Part shown: one piece after another, positions 31,794 to 39,422 of the stretch
How positions within the stretch are numbered: position 1 is the first letter of the stretch
Layout of the letters: each line of letters begins with the position of its first letter
NCBI GenBank assembly: GCA_902779675.1
Contig: CACZCK010000025.1
Coordinates: 1-39,422 of the forward strand
Direction of reading: 5' to 3'
Length of the DNA: 39,422 nucleotides
From: an uncultured Coriobacteriaceae bacterium
GTDB lineage: Bacteria > Actinomycetota > Coriobacteriia > Coriobacteriales > Atopobiaceae
The notes under the pieces: generated by a model
The model's input: the letters and a program-made list of their open reading frames with translations, nothing else
The model's database searches: none
What the model was told of the DNA's origin: nothing
Made by a program: the position numbers and the translations under genes

Positions 31794-33803
31794 CTACTTG
31801 CCCCGGTTGCGCTTGGCGATGGCGATCTCCTCGTCGCAGATGGGGCAGTACTGGTGCTCGCCGGCGATGTAGCCATGCTTGGGGCAGATGGAGAACGTGG
31901 GCGTCACCGTGATGTACGGCAGGCGGAAGTTCTCCAGCGAGCGCTTGACCAGCTGCTTGCAGGCCTCGGCGCTCGAGATGCGCTCGCCCATGTACAGGTG
32001 CAGCACGGTGCCGCCGGTGTACTTCTTCTGCAGCTCCTCCTGCTCGCGCAGCGCCTGGAAGGGGTCGGTGGTATAGCCCACGGGCAGCTGCGACGAGTTG
32101 GTGTAGTAGGGTTCCTGCGGCGTGCCGGCCTGGATGATGTCGTCGTAGCGCTTGCGGTCCTCGCGGGCAAAGCGATACGTGGTACCCTCGGCGGGCGTGG
32201 CCTCCAGATTGTACATGTGGCCCGTCTCCTCCTGGAACTCCACCATCTTGGCGCGCACGTGGTCGAGCACGCGGATGGCCATGGCGCGACCCTCGGGGTC
32301 GGTGATGTCGTGGGCATCGTCGGAGAAGTTGCGGATCATCTCGTTCATGCCGTTGACGCCGATGGTGCTGAAGTGGTTGCGCAGGGTGCCCAGGTAGCGC
32401 TTGGTGTAGGGGAACAGGCCCGCATCGATGAGGCGCTGGATCTCCTTGCGCTTGAGCTCGAGGGAGACCTTGGCCAGCACCAGCAGGTAGTCGAGCTCCT
32501 CGAGGAGCGCCTCCTCGTCGCCCTTGTGCTTGTAGCCGAGGCGCGCCATGTTCATGGTGACCACGCCGATCGAGCCCGTCTGCTCGGCGGAGCCAAACAG
32601 GCCGTTGCCGCGCTTGAGCAGCTCGCGCAGGTCGAGCTGCAGGCGGCAGCACATGCTGCGCACCATGTGCGGCTCGAGGTCGGAGTTGACGAAGTTCTGG
32701 AAGTACGGAAGGCCGTACTTGGCCGTCATCTCGAACATGCGCATGGCGTTCTCGGAGTCCCAGGGGAAGTCCTTGGTGATGTTGTAGGTGGGGATGGGGA
32801 AGGTGAACACGCGGCCACGCGCGTCGCCCTCGGTCATGACCTCGATGAACGCGCGGTTGATCATGTCCATCTCTTCTTGCAGGTCGCCGTAGGTAAAGTC
32901 CACCGGCTCGCCACCCACCAGCGGCACCTGGTTGCGGATGTCCTCGGGGCAGGTCCAGTCGAAGGTGAGGTTGGAGAAGGGCGTCTGCGTGCCCCAGCGG
33001 GAGGGGACGTTCATGTTGTACACAAAGCCCTGCATCTCCTGCTTGACCTCCTCATAGGTGAGGTGGTCGACGCGCACGAAGGGTGCCAGGTAGGTGTCGG
33101 TGGAGCTGAACGCCTGTGCGCCAGCCCACTCGTTCTGTAGGGTGCCCAGGAAGTTGACCATCTGGCCCATGGCAGCGCCCAGATGCTTGGGAGGCGCGGA
33201 CTCGACCTTGTTGGCCACGCCGTTGAAGCCCTCGTTGAGCAGGGTGCGCAGGCTCCAGCCGGCGCAGTAGCCGCTGAGCATATCGAGGTCGTGGATATGC
33301 ACCGAGCCGTTGCGGTGCGCGTCACCCACCGCGGGCGGATACACGTGGGAGAGCCAGTAGTTGGCGATGACCTTGCCCGACACGTTGAGGATCAGGCCGC
33401 CGAGCGAGTAGCCCTGGTTGGCGTTGGCGTTGACGCGCCAGTCGGCGCGGGAGAGGTACTCGTTGACCGAGCCGGTGACGTCGATGTAGGTCTCGCGGTC
33501 GCGGCGGGTCTGGCTGCGCTTCTCGCGGTAGACGATGTAGGCGCGTGCGGTGCCAAAGTGGTTGGCCGTGATCAGGCACTGCTCCACGATGTCCTGGATC
33601 TCCTCGACGGTGGGGGAGGCGCCTTCAAAGCGGTGGGCGATGACTTTGCACACCTGGCCCGAAATGATGATGGCCTCGTCGGGGCCAAACTCGCCCGTGG
33701 CCTCGCCGGCCTTCTCGATGGCGGCCGTGATCTTGGACTGGTCAAAGCTGGTGAGCGAACCGTCACGCTTGACGATTGACGTGGGATAGGCGATGGGCGA
33801 CAT
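31794..33803 (-). CDS. nrdD: Anaerobic ribonucleoside-triphosphate reductase, large subunit lacking the glycyl-radical segment
   Basis: The product is 669 residues; AAGGAGAG precedes the start at 33803. An ATP-cone (residues about 8-95, SIVKRDGSLTSFDQSKI) controls activity by nucleotide binding. The ten-stranded barrel domain includes C180 (SGYCAGWSL) and C385/C386 (SMCCRLQL), candidates for the active-site thiyl and substrate cysteines. The C-terminus has a zinc-type site (C640, H643, C653, C656 in ICPKHGYIAG...YCPICDEE) and then stops at KRNRGK. Standard NrdD continues with the R-V-x-G-Y glycyl-radical loop, here in the next gene. It reduces NTPs to dNTPs under anoxia. Confidence 0.93.
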   Translation of the reverse strand: MSPIAYPTSIVKRDGSLTSFDQSKITAAIEKAGEATGEFGPDEAIIISGQVCKVIAHRFEGASPTVEEIQDIVEQCLITANHFGTARAYIVYREKRSQTRRDRETYIDVTGSVNEYLSRADWRVNANANQGYSLGGLILNVSGKVIANYWLSHVYPPAVGDAHRNGSVHIHDLDMLSGYCAGWSLRTLLNEGFNGVANKVESAPPKHLGAAMGQMVNFLGTLQNEWAGAQAFSSTDTYLAPFVRVDHLTYEEVKQEMQGFVYNMNVPSRWGTQTPFSNLTFDWTCPEDIRNQVPLVGGEPVDFTYGDLQEEMDMINRAFIEVMTEGDARGRVFTFPIPTYNITKDFPWDSENAMRMFEMTAKYGLPYFQNFVNSDLEPHMVRSMCCRLQLDLRELLKRGNGLFGSAEQTGSIGVVTMNMARLGYKHKGDEEALLEELDYLLVLAKVSLELKRKEIQRLIDAGLFPYTKRYLGTLRNHFSTIGVNGMNEMIRNFSDDAHDITDPEGRAMAIRVLDHVRAKMVEFQEETGHMYNLEATPAEGTTYRFAREDRKRYDDIIQAGTPQEPYYTNSSQLPVGYTTDPFQALREQEELQKKYTGGTVLHLYMGERISSAEACKQLVKRSLENFRLPYITVTPTFSICPKHGYIAGEHQYCPICDEEIAIAKRNRGK

Positions 33804-34173
33804 AGCGACTCTCCTTGTATCCAGATGGGTAACTCGGCATCCACTGTGGGATACCGAGCGCAAGAACTACCATACCTTGTGTTTGTTACCGATTCAAGAA
33901 CACAACATGTGGTTATGTGACTTCTGGGCAAGCGGCAGGTGGCTCGTGCGCTGCCTGCCACAATACGTGCAGGTCACGACACGAATGCTTGGCAGACAGC
34001 CCAGGGGGGGCTCCCGCTGGGCCAAGAGCTTCTGGCTACGACGCTTGGCGCCCGCGTGAGGCGCGCTTGTGCCCCAGAGGCATTACGCCGGGCGGAGGGT
34101 GCGCGTTTTTCGTAAAGGCGCAGGATAGAATGGGTGCAAGTCAGGCCACTGCCCTGAGAAGGAGGGACGAGCC
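33804..34173. other. Divergent nrdD / Ldh2 intergenic region
   Basis: It holds the nrdD promoter with paired NrdR-like boxes (33867-33915, listed separately). Further right no gene is seen. A TAGAAT hexamer at 34126-34131 with a T-rich stretch near 34105 could be the Ldh2 promoter. Confidence 0.5.
33867..33915 (-). promoter_or_regulatory. nrdD promoter bracketed by two NrdR-like boxes
   Basis: On the minus strand TTGAAT (-35, 33892-33897), a 17-bp spacer and TATGGT (-10, 33869-33874) make a good promoter. ACACAAGGTATGGTAG (33867-33882) overlaps the -10, and TAACCACATGTTGTGT (33900-33915) lies just upstream of the -35. Both fit the 16-bp NrdR box loosely, and the 17-bp gap puts them about three helical turns apart, as known for NrdR pairs. 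NrdR is a known repressor of RNR genes; the nrdR gene is not in the window. Confidence 0.65.
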
Positions 34174-35292
34174 ATGTTGACCGAGACCAGACCCTATGTT
34201 CCGTGGGAGCTGATGAACGACTTTCTGACCGACGCCTTCGTGGGCTATGGGGTTCCACGCGACGATGCCGCCATCTGCGCCGACGTGCTCCTTGAGTCCG
34301 ACCGCCGCGGCATCGAGAGCCACGGATGCAACCGCTTCAAGCCCATCTACATCGACCGCATCGTCAACGGTACGCTGCTGCCCAAGACCAACCTCGAGAT
34401 CGTACGCGAGACGCCCACCACCGTCGTTGCCGACGCGCACGATGGTATGGGCATGGTGGCGGCCCACCGCGTGATGACGATGCTGCTCGAGAAGGCGCGC
34501 GCCTATGGGATGGCGGGCGGTGCCATCCGCAACTCCACGCACTACGGCATCGCTGGCTACTGGGCCACCATGGCCAGCAAGGAGGGCATGATCGGCCTCA
34601 CGGGCACCAACGCGCGCCCCTCCATTGCCCCGACCTTTGGCGTGGAGAACATGCTGGGCACCAACCCGCTGACCTTTGCGCTTCCTACCGACGAGGAGTT
34701 CCCCTTCTGCATCGACTGTGCGACTTCTATCGTGCAGCGCGGCAAGATCGAGTACTACGCGCGCGAGGGCAAGCCCACGCCGGCGGGCATGGTGGTGGCT
34801 GAGGACGGCAGCGAGGTCACCGACTCTCAGGCCATCCTGCAGATGCTGGTGGACGGTACCGCCGCGCTGGCGCCGCTCGGTGGTGGTCCGGGCGATGAGA
34901 TGTGCGGCTACAAGGGCTACGGTTACGCCACGGTGGTGGAGATCCTCTCTGCAGCGCTAGCAGGCGGCGAGTTCATGAAGGCCCTGACCGGCGTGGCGCA
35001 GGATGGCTCGCACCAGATGTACCACCTCGGGCACTTCTTCTTTGTGGTCGATCCTGATGCCTTTGCCGGGCGCGAGACGTTCCGCAAGGTGGCTGGCGAC
35101 ATCTGCCGTGAGCTGCGGGCCTCCAAGAAGGCTCCTGGCTACGACCGCATCTACACGGCGGGCGAGAAGGAGTGGCTCGTCTGGCAGGAGCGCAAAGACA
35201 GGGGCGTGCCGGTGGGCGAGGCCGTGCAGCGCGAGATCATTGAGGTGCGCGACAAGCTGGGGCTGCCGTATCGCTTCCCCTTCGAAGGGTAG
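34174..35292 (+). CDS. Ldh2/MDH2-type NAD(P)-dependent dehydrogenase
   Basis: The product is 372 residues; GAGAAGGAGGG precedes the start. It belongs to the Ldh2 family (malate/L-lactate/ureidoglycolate-type dehydrogenases, a fold unrelated to classical LDH). Landmarks are SDRRGIESHGCNRF near residue 42, DGMGMVAAHRVM, NSTHYGIAGYW with the likely catalytic H123, GTNPLTFALP, and KGYGYATVVEILSAAL. The 2-oxo acid substrate cannot be read from sequence. Transcribed away from nrdD. Confidence 0.92.
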   Translation: MLTETRPYVPWELMNDFLTDAFVGYGVPRDDAAICADVLLESDRRGIESHGCNRFKPIYIDRIVNGTLLPKTNLEIVRETPTTVVADAHDGMGMVAAHRVMTMLLEKARAYGMAGGAIRNSTHYGIAGYWATMASKEGMIGLTGTNARPSIAPTFGVENMLGTNPLTFALPTDEEFPFCIDCATSIVQRGKIEYYAREGKPTPAGMVVAEDGSEVTDSQAILQMLVDGTAALAPLGGGPGDEMCGYKGYGYATVVEILSAALAGGEFMKALTGVAQDGSHQMYHLGHFFFVVDPDAFAGRETFRKVAGDICRELRASKKAPGYDRIYTAGEKEWLVWQERKDRGVPVGEAVQREIIEVRDKLGLPYRFPFEG

Positions 35293-35360
35293 AATGACCC
35301 TGACGAGACACGAAGGGTGCGCTGGCTGGTGTCGGCGCATGTTGCGGAGACGGTAAGACG

Positions 35361-35816
35361 GTGAGCCAGCAGCAGGGCACAGACAAAGGCGCCGACGATC
35401 GCGACGAGCTCATCGACAAGCTCGAGGGCATCGGCAAGACCACGGTCAAGGTGGCTGCCTCTACGGTGGTGGCAACCACGCTCGTTGGCGCACTGGCGGA
35501 GCCGCCCAACACCGACCTGATCACGCTGCCCGAGCCCACGCCCATCGTGCAGATGTACCAGGCGATCGATGACGACCCGCTTCCCGACGAGGATGACGAG
35601 CAGGACGAGAGCCAGAGCCGTTGGAAGCGCATCCTCAAGGCGCTGCGATACTTGCTGGTGGCACTGGCACTCGTGGGGGCCATCCTGTTTGGAGCCCTCA
35701 AGGGCTGCGCAGGCCTGCTGGCCGCGCCGCTCGTGCCGCACGACGAGGAGCAGCAGGAGCAGACCACCCACCAGACCCAGACCGAGGACGAGCGCGGGGT
35801 GGCCGTAGCCGGCTAA
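35361..35816 (+). CDS. Small protein with two hydrophobic segments, unknown function
   Basis: The product is 151 residues from a GTG at 35361; GGAG is 11-14 bp upstream, a weak site. A weak hydrophobic stretch (VKVAASTVVATTLVGALA, about 29-46), a proline/acidic linker (DDDPLPDEDDEQDESQS) and a strong membrane segment (YLLVALALVGAILFGALKG, about 96-114) are seen, then an acidic, Gln/Thr-rich tail. It lies 68 bp after the Ldh2 gene and may be co-transcribed. No family recognised. Confidence 0.7.
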   Translation: MSQQQGTDKGADDRDELIDKLEGIGKTTVKVAASTVVATTLVGALAEPPNTDLITLPEPTPIVQMYQAIDDDPLPDEDDEQDESQSRWKRILKALRYLLVALALVGAILFGALKGCAGLLAAPLVPHDEEQQEQTTHQTQTEDERGVAVAG

Positions 35817-35831
35817 GCCCTACGCCGCAGA

Positions 35832-35864
35832 CTCGCGCATAGGGGACAGTCCCTTTTGCGCGAG
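35832..35864 (+). terminator. Hairpin terminator after the small membrane gene
   Basis: CTCGCGCA (35832-35839) pairs with TGCGCGAG (35857-35864) around an inner GGGAC-A-GTCCC stem and CCCTTTT. It is related to the hairpin at 23676-23710. Confidence 0.65.
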
Positions 35865-35892
35865 ATTCCTGTGCGCGACTCAGGTATATCGA

Positions 35893-35927
35893 GAGAAAAG
35901 TGCGCCCCAGGTTACCCTGGGGCGCAC
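35893..35927 (-). terminator. Intrinsic terminator of the hydrogenase operon
   Basis: On the minus strand GTGCGCCCCAGG pairs perfectly over 12 bp with CCTGGGGCGCAC (arms 35900-35911 and 35916-35927), 4-nt loop, followed by TTTTCTCTC. It lies 34 bp past the hydA stop. Confidence 0.92.
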
Positions 35928-35961
35928 TCATGAGCTCATGCGAGCGAGGTATCGGCGGGCC

Positions 35962-37716
35962 TTACTCCTTGGGATACTTCTCGCGGGCGACGTAGCTGGT
36001 GTGCAGGGCGTGATGCGCCTTGCCCTTGCCGTAGCCCTCGGTGTACCACTCGTCGTAGAGCTTGATGATGGACGGGTTCTCGTGCGACATGCGCAGCTCC
36101 ATGGCCGCGTCGGCGTCGTACAGAGCCTTGGCACGGACGGCCTTGAGGTCGATGGTGTCGCGCACCCACTGCGGCTGGATGGGCTGGCCGCCGCCGTTGA
36201 CGCAGCCACCCGGGCAGCCCATGATCTCGATGAAGCCCCAGCCCTCGGGGTTGCCCTCGGCAAGCTTGGACATGACGTACTGGGCACCCTGGCCGCTGGA
36301 GGCGACGCAGAGCTTGAGGTCGGTGCCAGCCACGTTGACGGTGGCCTCCTTGACCATCTCGGTGCCGCGGACGGCGGTGAGCTCGATGGCCTCGGTGGCG
36401 CCGTTGAGCCAAGCGTTGGCGGTACGCACGGCGGCCTCCATGACGCCACCCGTGGCGCCAAAGATGACAGCTGCGCCGGTGTCGTCGCCCAGAGGATCGT
36501 CGAAGTCCTCGTCGGGAAGCATCTCAAACTTGAGGCCGGACTTCTTGATGAGGTAGCCCAGCTCACGTGTGGTGATGGAGATGTCGAGGTCGGGCATGCC
36601 CTCGCCAGCGGCGGACTGGTCGTCGCGGCCGATCTCGAACTTCTTGGCGGTGCAGGGCATGACGGAGACGGACACGATGTCCTTGGGGTCGATGCCCATC
36701 TTCTCGGCGAAGTAGGTCTTGGTGACCGCACCCTGCATCTGCTGCGGGGACTTGCAGGTGGAGAGGTGCTTGAGCAGCTCGGGATAGTAGTACTCGCAGA
36801 ACTTGACCCAGCCGGGGCTGCAGGAGGTAATCATGGGCAGGACGCCGCCGTTCTTGATGCGGTCGACCAGCTCGTTGGCCTCCTCGACGATGGTGAGGTC
36901 GGCGCCGAAGTCGGTGTCGAAGACCTTGTCGAAGCCCAGGCGACGCAGGGCTGCAACCATCTTGCCCTCGACGTTGGTGCCGGGAGCCATGCCAAAGCAC
37001 TCGCCGAGCTGGGCACGCACGGACGGGGCGGTCTGCACGACCACGTACTTGGAGGGATCGGCGATGGCTTCCATGACCTTGTCGGTGTCGTCCTTGACGG
37101 TGAGGGCGCCAGTGGGGCACACCACCGTGCACTGGCCGCAGGAGATGCACGGCACGTCGCGCAGCAGGCGGTTGAACGGCGAACCGATGTTGGTGTCGAT
37201 GCCACGGTCGTTGGCGCCGATGACGCCCACGAACTGCTCGTTGCACGCCGCGACGCAGCGACGGCAGAGGATGCACTTGTTGTTGTCCCTCACGAGGTGG
37301 GCCACCGAGTTGTCGATCTCGTAGATGGGCTTGAAGCCCTCGAAGGCGTCCTCGTCCACACCGTACTCGAGGCAGAGCTTCTGCAGCTCGCAGTCGGTGG
37401 AACGCGGGCAGGACAGGCACTTCTTGTCGTGGGTCGAGAGGATGAGCTCGAGCGTGGTCTTGCGGGCCTTGCGCACCTTCTCGGAGTTGGTCTGGATCTC
37501 CATGCCCTCGGCGACGGGGTACACGCAAGCGGTGACCATGCCCCTGGTGCCGGTGGCCTCGACGATGCAGATGCGGCAGGCGCCGATCTCGTTCTTTTCC
37601 TTCATATAGCACAGGGTCGGGATCTCGACGCCTGCCTTGCGAGCAGCCTCGAGAATCGTGGAACCCTCCGGCACGCTTACGGCGATGCCGTTGACTTTAA
37701 CGTTGACCATATTCAT
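35962..37716 (-). CDS. hydA: [FeFe] hydrogenase catalytic subunit, HydA of NADH-linked type
   Basis: The product is 584 residues. N-terminal [2Fe-2S] cysteines are C36, C47, C50 and C64. A His-Cys3 cluster follows (H96, C100, C103, C109). Two [4Fe-4S] motifs are C148/151/154/158 (CILCRRCVAAC) and C190/193/196/200 (CISCGQCTVVC). The H-cluster motifs are TSCSPGW (C299), MPCTAKKFE (C355) and MGCPGGCVNGGGQP (C501, C505). In the first motif the residue after C299 is Ser, where many [FeFe] hydrogenases have a proton-relay Cys. The N-terminal cluster set fits multimeric NADH/ferredoxin bifurcating hydrogenases. It follows hydB by 15 bp in the same operon. Confidence 0.95.
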   Translation of the reverse strand: MNMVNVKVNGIAVSVPEGSTILEAARKAGVEIPTLCYMKEKNEIGACRICIVEATGTRGMVTACVYPVAEGMEIQTNSEKVRKARKTTLELILSTHDKKCLSCPRSTDCELQKLCLEYGVDEDAFEGFKPIYEIDNSVAHLVRDNNKCILCRRCVAACNEQFVGVIGANDRGIDTNIGSPFNRLLRDVPCISCGQCTVVCPTGALTVKDDTDKVMEAIADPSKYVVVQTAPSVRAQLGECFGMAPGTNVEGKMVAALRRLGFDKVFDTDFGADLTIVEEANELVDRIKNGGVLPMITSCSPGWVKFCEYYYPELLKHLSTCKSPQQMQGAVTKTYFAEKMGIDPKDIVSVSVMPCTAKKFEIGRDDQSAAGEGMPDLDISITTRELGYLIKKSGLKFEMLPDEDFDDPLGDDTGAAVIFGATGGVMEAAVRTANAWLNGATEAIELTAVRGTEMVKEATVNVAGTDLKLCVASSGQGAQYVMSKLAEGNPEGWGFIEIMGCPGGCVNGGGQPIQPQWVRDTIDLKAVRAKALYDADAAMELRMSHENPSIIKLYDEWYTEGYGKGKAHHALHTSYVAREKYPKE

Positions 37717-37731
37717 ACCTACAGGGCTCCT

Positions 37732-39422
37732 CTACTGCTTGCTGATGGCCTTGAACTTGCAGTTGCTCATGCAGGCACCGCACTTGATGCACTTGCTCGC
37801 GTCGATGCTGTAAGCCGCGCGCTTCTTGCCGGGCGCCACGTAGTCGGTCTGCGTGATGCAGCTGACGGGGCAGTTGCGCGCGCACAGGCCGCAGCCGATG
37901 CACTTGTCTCGGTCGATCGTGAACGTGAGGAGGTCCTTGCAGACGCCCGCAGGGCACTTCTTGTCGCGCACGTGGGCCTCGTACTCGTCACGGAAGAACC
38001 TGAGGGTGGCCAGGACCGGGTTGGGAGCGGTCTGACCAAGGCCGCACAGCGAGTTGGCCTTGATGTAGTTGCAGAGCTCCTCGATGCGGTCGAGATCCTC
38101 CATGGTGCCCTTGCCCGAGGTGATCTTGTCGAGCATCTCGAGGAGCCTCTTGGTGCCCACGCGGCACGGGGTGCACTTGCCGCAGGACTCATCGACGGTG
38201 AACTCGAGGAAGAACTTGGCCATGTCGACCATGCAGGTGTCCTCGTCCATGACGATGAGGCCGCCGGAGCCCATCATGCAGCCGATGGCGGTGAGGTTGT
38301 CGTAGTCGACCTCGGTGTCGATCAGGCTCGCGGGGATGCAGCCGCCGGAGGGGCCACCGGTCTGGGCGGCCTTGAACTTCTTGCCGTTGGGGATGCCGCC
38401 GCCGATCTCGTAGATGATGTGCTCGAGCGTGGTGCCCATGGGGATCTCGACGAGGCCGGTGTGGTTGATCTTGCCACCCAGGGCGAAGACCTTGGTGCCC
38501 TTGGAGCGCTCGGTGCCCATGGAGGCGAACCACTCGGCGCCGCGCAGGATGATCTGCGGGATGTTGGCGAAGGTCTCGACGTTGTTCTCGACGGTGGGGC
38601 AGCCGAACAGGCCCTTGACGGCCGGGAACGGCGGACGCGGACGAGGCTCGCCGCGGTTGCCCTCGATGGAGGTCATGAGGGCCGTCTCCTCGCCGCACAC
38701 AAAGGCGCCGGCTCCCAGACGGATCTCGATGTCAAAGTCGAAGCCAGACTCAAAGATGTTCTCGCCGAGCAGGCCGTACTCGCGGGCCTGGTCGATGGCG
38801 ATGGAGAGGCGCTTGACGGCGATGGGGTACTCTGCGCGCACGTAGACGTAGCCCTTGGAGCAGCCGCAGGCGTAGCCGCAGATGGTCATGGCCTCGATGA
38901 TGCTGTGCGGGTCGCCCTCGAGCACGGAGCGGTCCATGAACGCGCCGGGGTCGCCCTCGTCGGCGTTGCAGACCACGTACTTCTGCGGGGCCTGGATCGG
39001 GGCGCAGAACGACCACTTACGGCCGGTGGGGAAGCCGCCGCCGCCACGGCCGCGCAGGCCGGAGTCGGAGACGACCTTGATGACCTCCTCGGGGGTCATC
39101 TCGGTGAGAACCTTGCCCAGTGCCGCATAGCCGTCCATCGCGATGTACTCGTCGATGTCCTCGGGGTTGATGACGCCGCAGTTGCGCAGCACGACGCGGT
39201 TCTGGGTCTTGTAGAACGAGGTGTCAGAAAGGGCGATGTTACCAAACTCGTCGGCCTCGACCTTGCCATGGTCGTCATAGACCAGGCGCTGCACGGGGCG
39301 GCCCTTGAGCAGGTGCTCGGTGACGATCTCCTCGACGTCATCGACGGTGACGCGGCTGTAGAACGTGCCGTCGGGGTAGACGATGACGACGGGGCCAAGC
39401 TCGCACAGGCCGAAGCAGCCGG
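37732..39422 (-). CDS. hydB: NADH-binding hydrogenase subunit HydB (NuoF-like), 5' end missing
   Basis: At least 562 residues are present; the frame is open to the window edge, so the start is outside. The edge begins GCFGLCELGPVVIVYPDG, the end of a thioredoxin-like [2Fe-2S] domain. The NuoF-like core shows the NADH/FMN motifs GLRGRGGGGFPTGRKW and NADEGDPGAFMDR, then the [4Fe-4S] site SCGKCTPCRVG. Two ferredoxin-type clusters end the protein (CIGCGLCARNCP and CIKCGACMSNC). HydB oxidises or reduces NAD(H) in HydABC bifurcating complexes. hydC (NuoE-like) would be expected upstream, beyond the window. Confidence 0.95.
   Translation of the reverse strand, partial: GCFGLCELGPVVIVYPDGTFYSRVTVDDVEEIVTEHLLKGRPVQRLVYDDHGKVEADEFGNIALSDTSFYKTQNRVVLRNCGVINPEDIDEYIAMDGYAALGKVLTEMTPEEVIKVVSDSGLRGRGGGGFPTGRKWSFCAPIQAPQKYVVCNADEGDPGAFMDRSVLEGDPHSIIEAMTICGYACGCSKGYVYVRAEYPIAVKRLSIAIDQAREYGLLGENIFESGFDFDIEIRLGAGAFVCGEETALMTSIEGNRGEPRPRPPFPAVKGLFGCPTVENNVETFANIPQIILRGAEWFASMGTERSKGTKVFALGGKINHTGLVEIPMGTTLEHIIYEIGGGIPNGKKFKAAQTGGPSGGCIPASLIDTEVDYDNLTAIGCMMGSGGLIVMDEDTCMVDMAKFFLEFTVDESCGKCTPCRVGTKRLLEMLDKITSGKGTMEDLDRIEELCNYIKANSLCGLGQTAPNPVLATLRFFRDEYEAHVRDKKCPAGVCKDLLTFTIDRDKCIGCGLCARNCPVSCITQTDYVAPGKKRAAYSIDASKCIKCGACMSNCKFKAISKQ

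Noticed and set aside
31680..31794. nrdD and the small gene as one gene broken by a frameshift
   Set aside because: The 113 bp between them is AT-rich, holds promoter-like and NrdR-like sequence, and the small gene has its own ribosome site; no single-base repair joins the frames.
31683..33140. 485-codon plus-strand frame opposite nrdD
   Set aside because: The shadow composition (repeated VLA/LAL/HV) is typical of antisense in high-GC genes, and nrdD is unambiguous.

Overview
The window looks like chromosomal DNA from a high-GC anaerobic actinobacterium. The best guess is a member of the Coriobacteriia, in the Olsenella/Atopobiaceae neighbourhood. That is inferred from gene content and codon usage, since there is no rRNA here. 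The anaerobic markers are an Rnf complex, an NADH-linked [FeFe] hydrogenase, a class III (oxygen-sensitive) ribonucleotide reductase with its radical-SAM activase, and a flavodiiron protein.

Positions 1 to about 10169 form the right-hand part of an integrated element. It ends in the 3' part of a tRNA-Pro(CGG) gene (10125-10169), followed by what looks like that tRNA's own terminator. Next to this end lie a tyrosine integrase, two paralogous excisionase-like HTH proteins, and three phased TGGCCACAAA repeats. Cargo further left includes a sigma factor / membrane protein / ABC ATPase / permease operon, a frameshifted PcfJ-like gene, an AlbA_2 (Schlafen-type) ATPase regulator, and a small protein that may be an inactivated YraN-type nuclease fold. 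The intact tRNA-Pro is expected to the left of the window.

From 10170 to 13144 the chromosome is scarred. An IS1249-like transposase fragment is fused to the last ~75 codons of an ABC exporter half. The partner exporter gene downstream carries a frameshift. Then come a LysR regulator, a coiled-coil protein with a threefold internal repeat, a PHP-type histidinol phosphatase, a Gly/Ser/Ala-rich protein, and a flavodiiron protein.

The 17646-18513 gap holds a 198-bp MITE-like inverted repeat and a leader with consecutive hairpins. The rnfCDGEAB operon (18514-23670) follows. Its RnfE has an unusual Cys-bearing C-terminal tail. On the opposite strand are a secreted lipoprotein and a four-gene carbohydrate-type ABC importer (24849-29366). 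An Orc1/Cdc6-like AAA ATPase follows, preceded by three in-phase TATGAAT repeats.

The nrd cluster (30717-33915, minus strand) is the most unusual part. The large NrdD stops after its zinc-site region and lacks the glycyl-radical segment. That segment (RVMGYYRPV) is encoded by a separate 64-residue gene with its own ribosome site and a promoter-like sequence containing a NrdR-type box. A pair of NrdR-like boxes brackets the nrdD promoter. The window closes with an Ldh2-type dehydrogenase, a small two-TM protein, and hydA plus a 5'-truncated hydB.

Functionally, hydAB would exchange electrons among H2, NAD(H) and ferredoxin. Rnf would link ferredoxin and NAD to an ion gradient, the flavodiiron protein would remove traces of O2, and NrdD/NrdG would supply dNTPs without oxygen.
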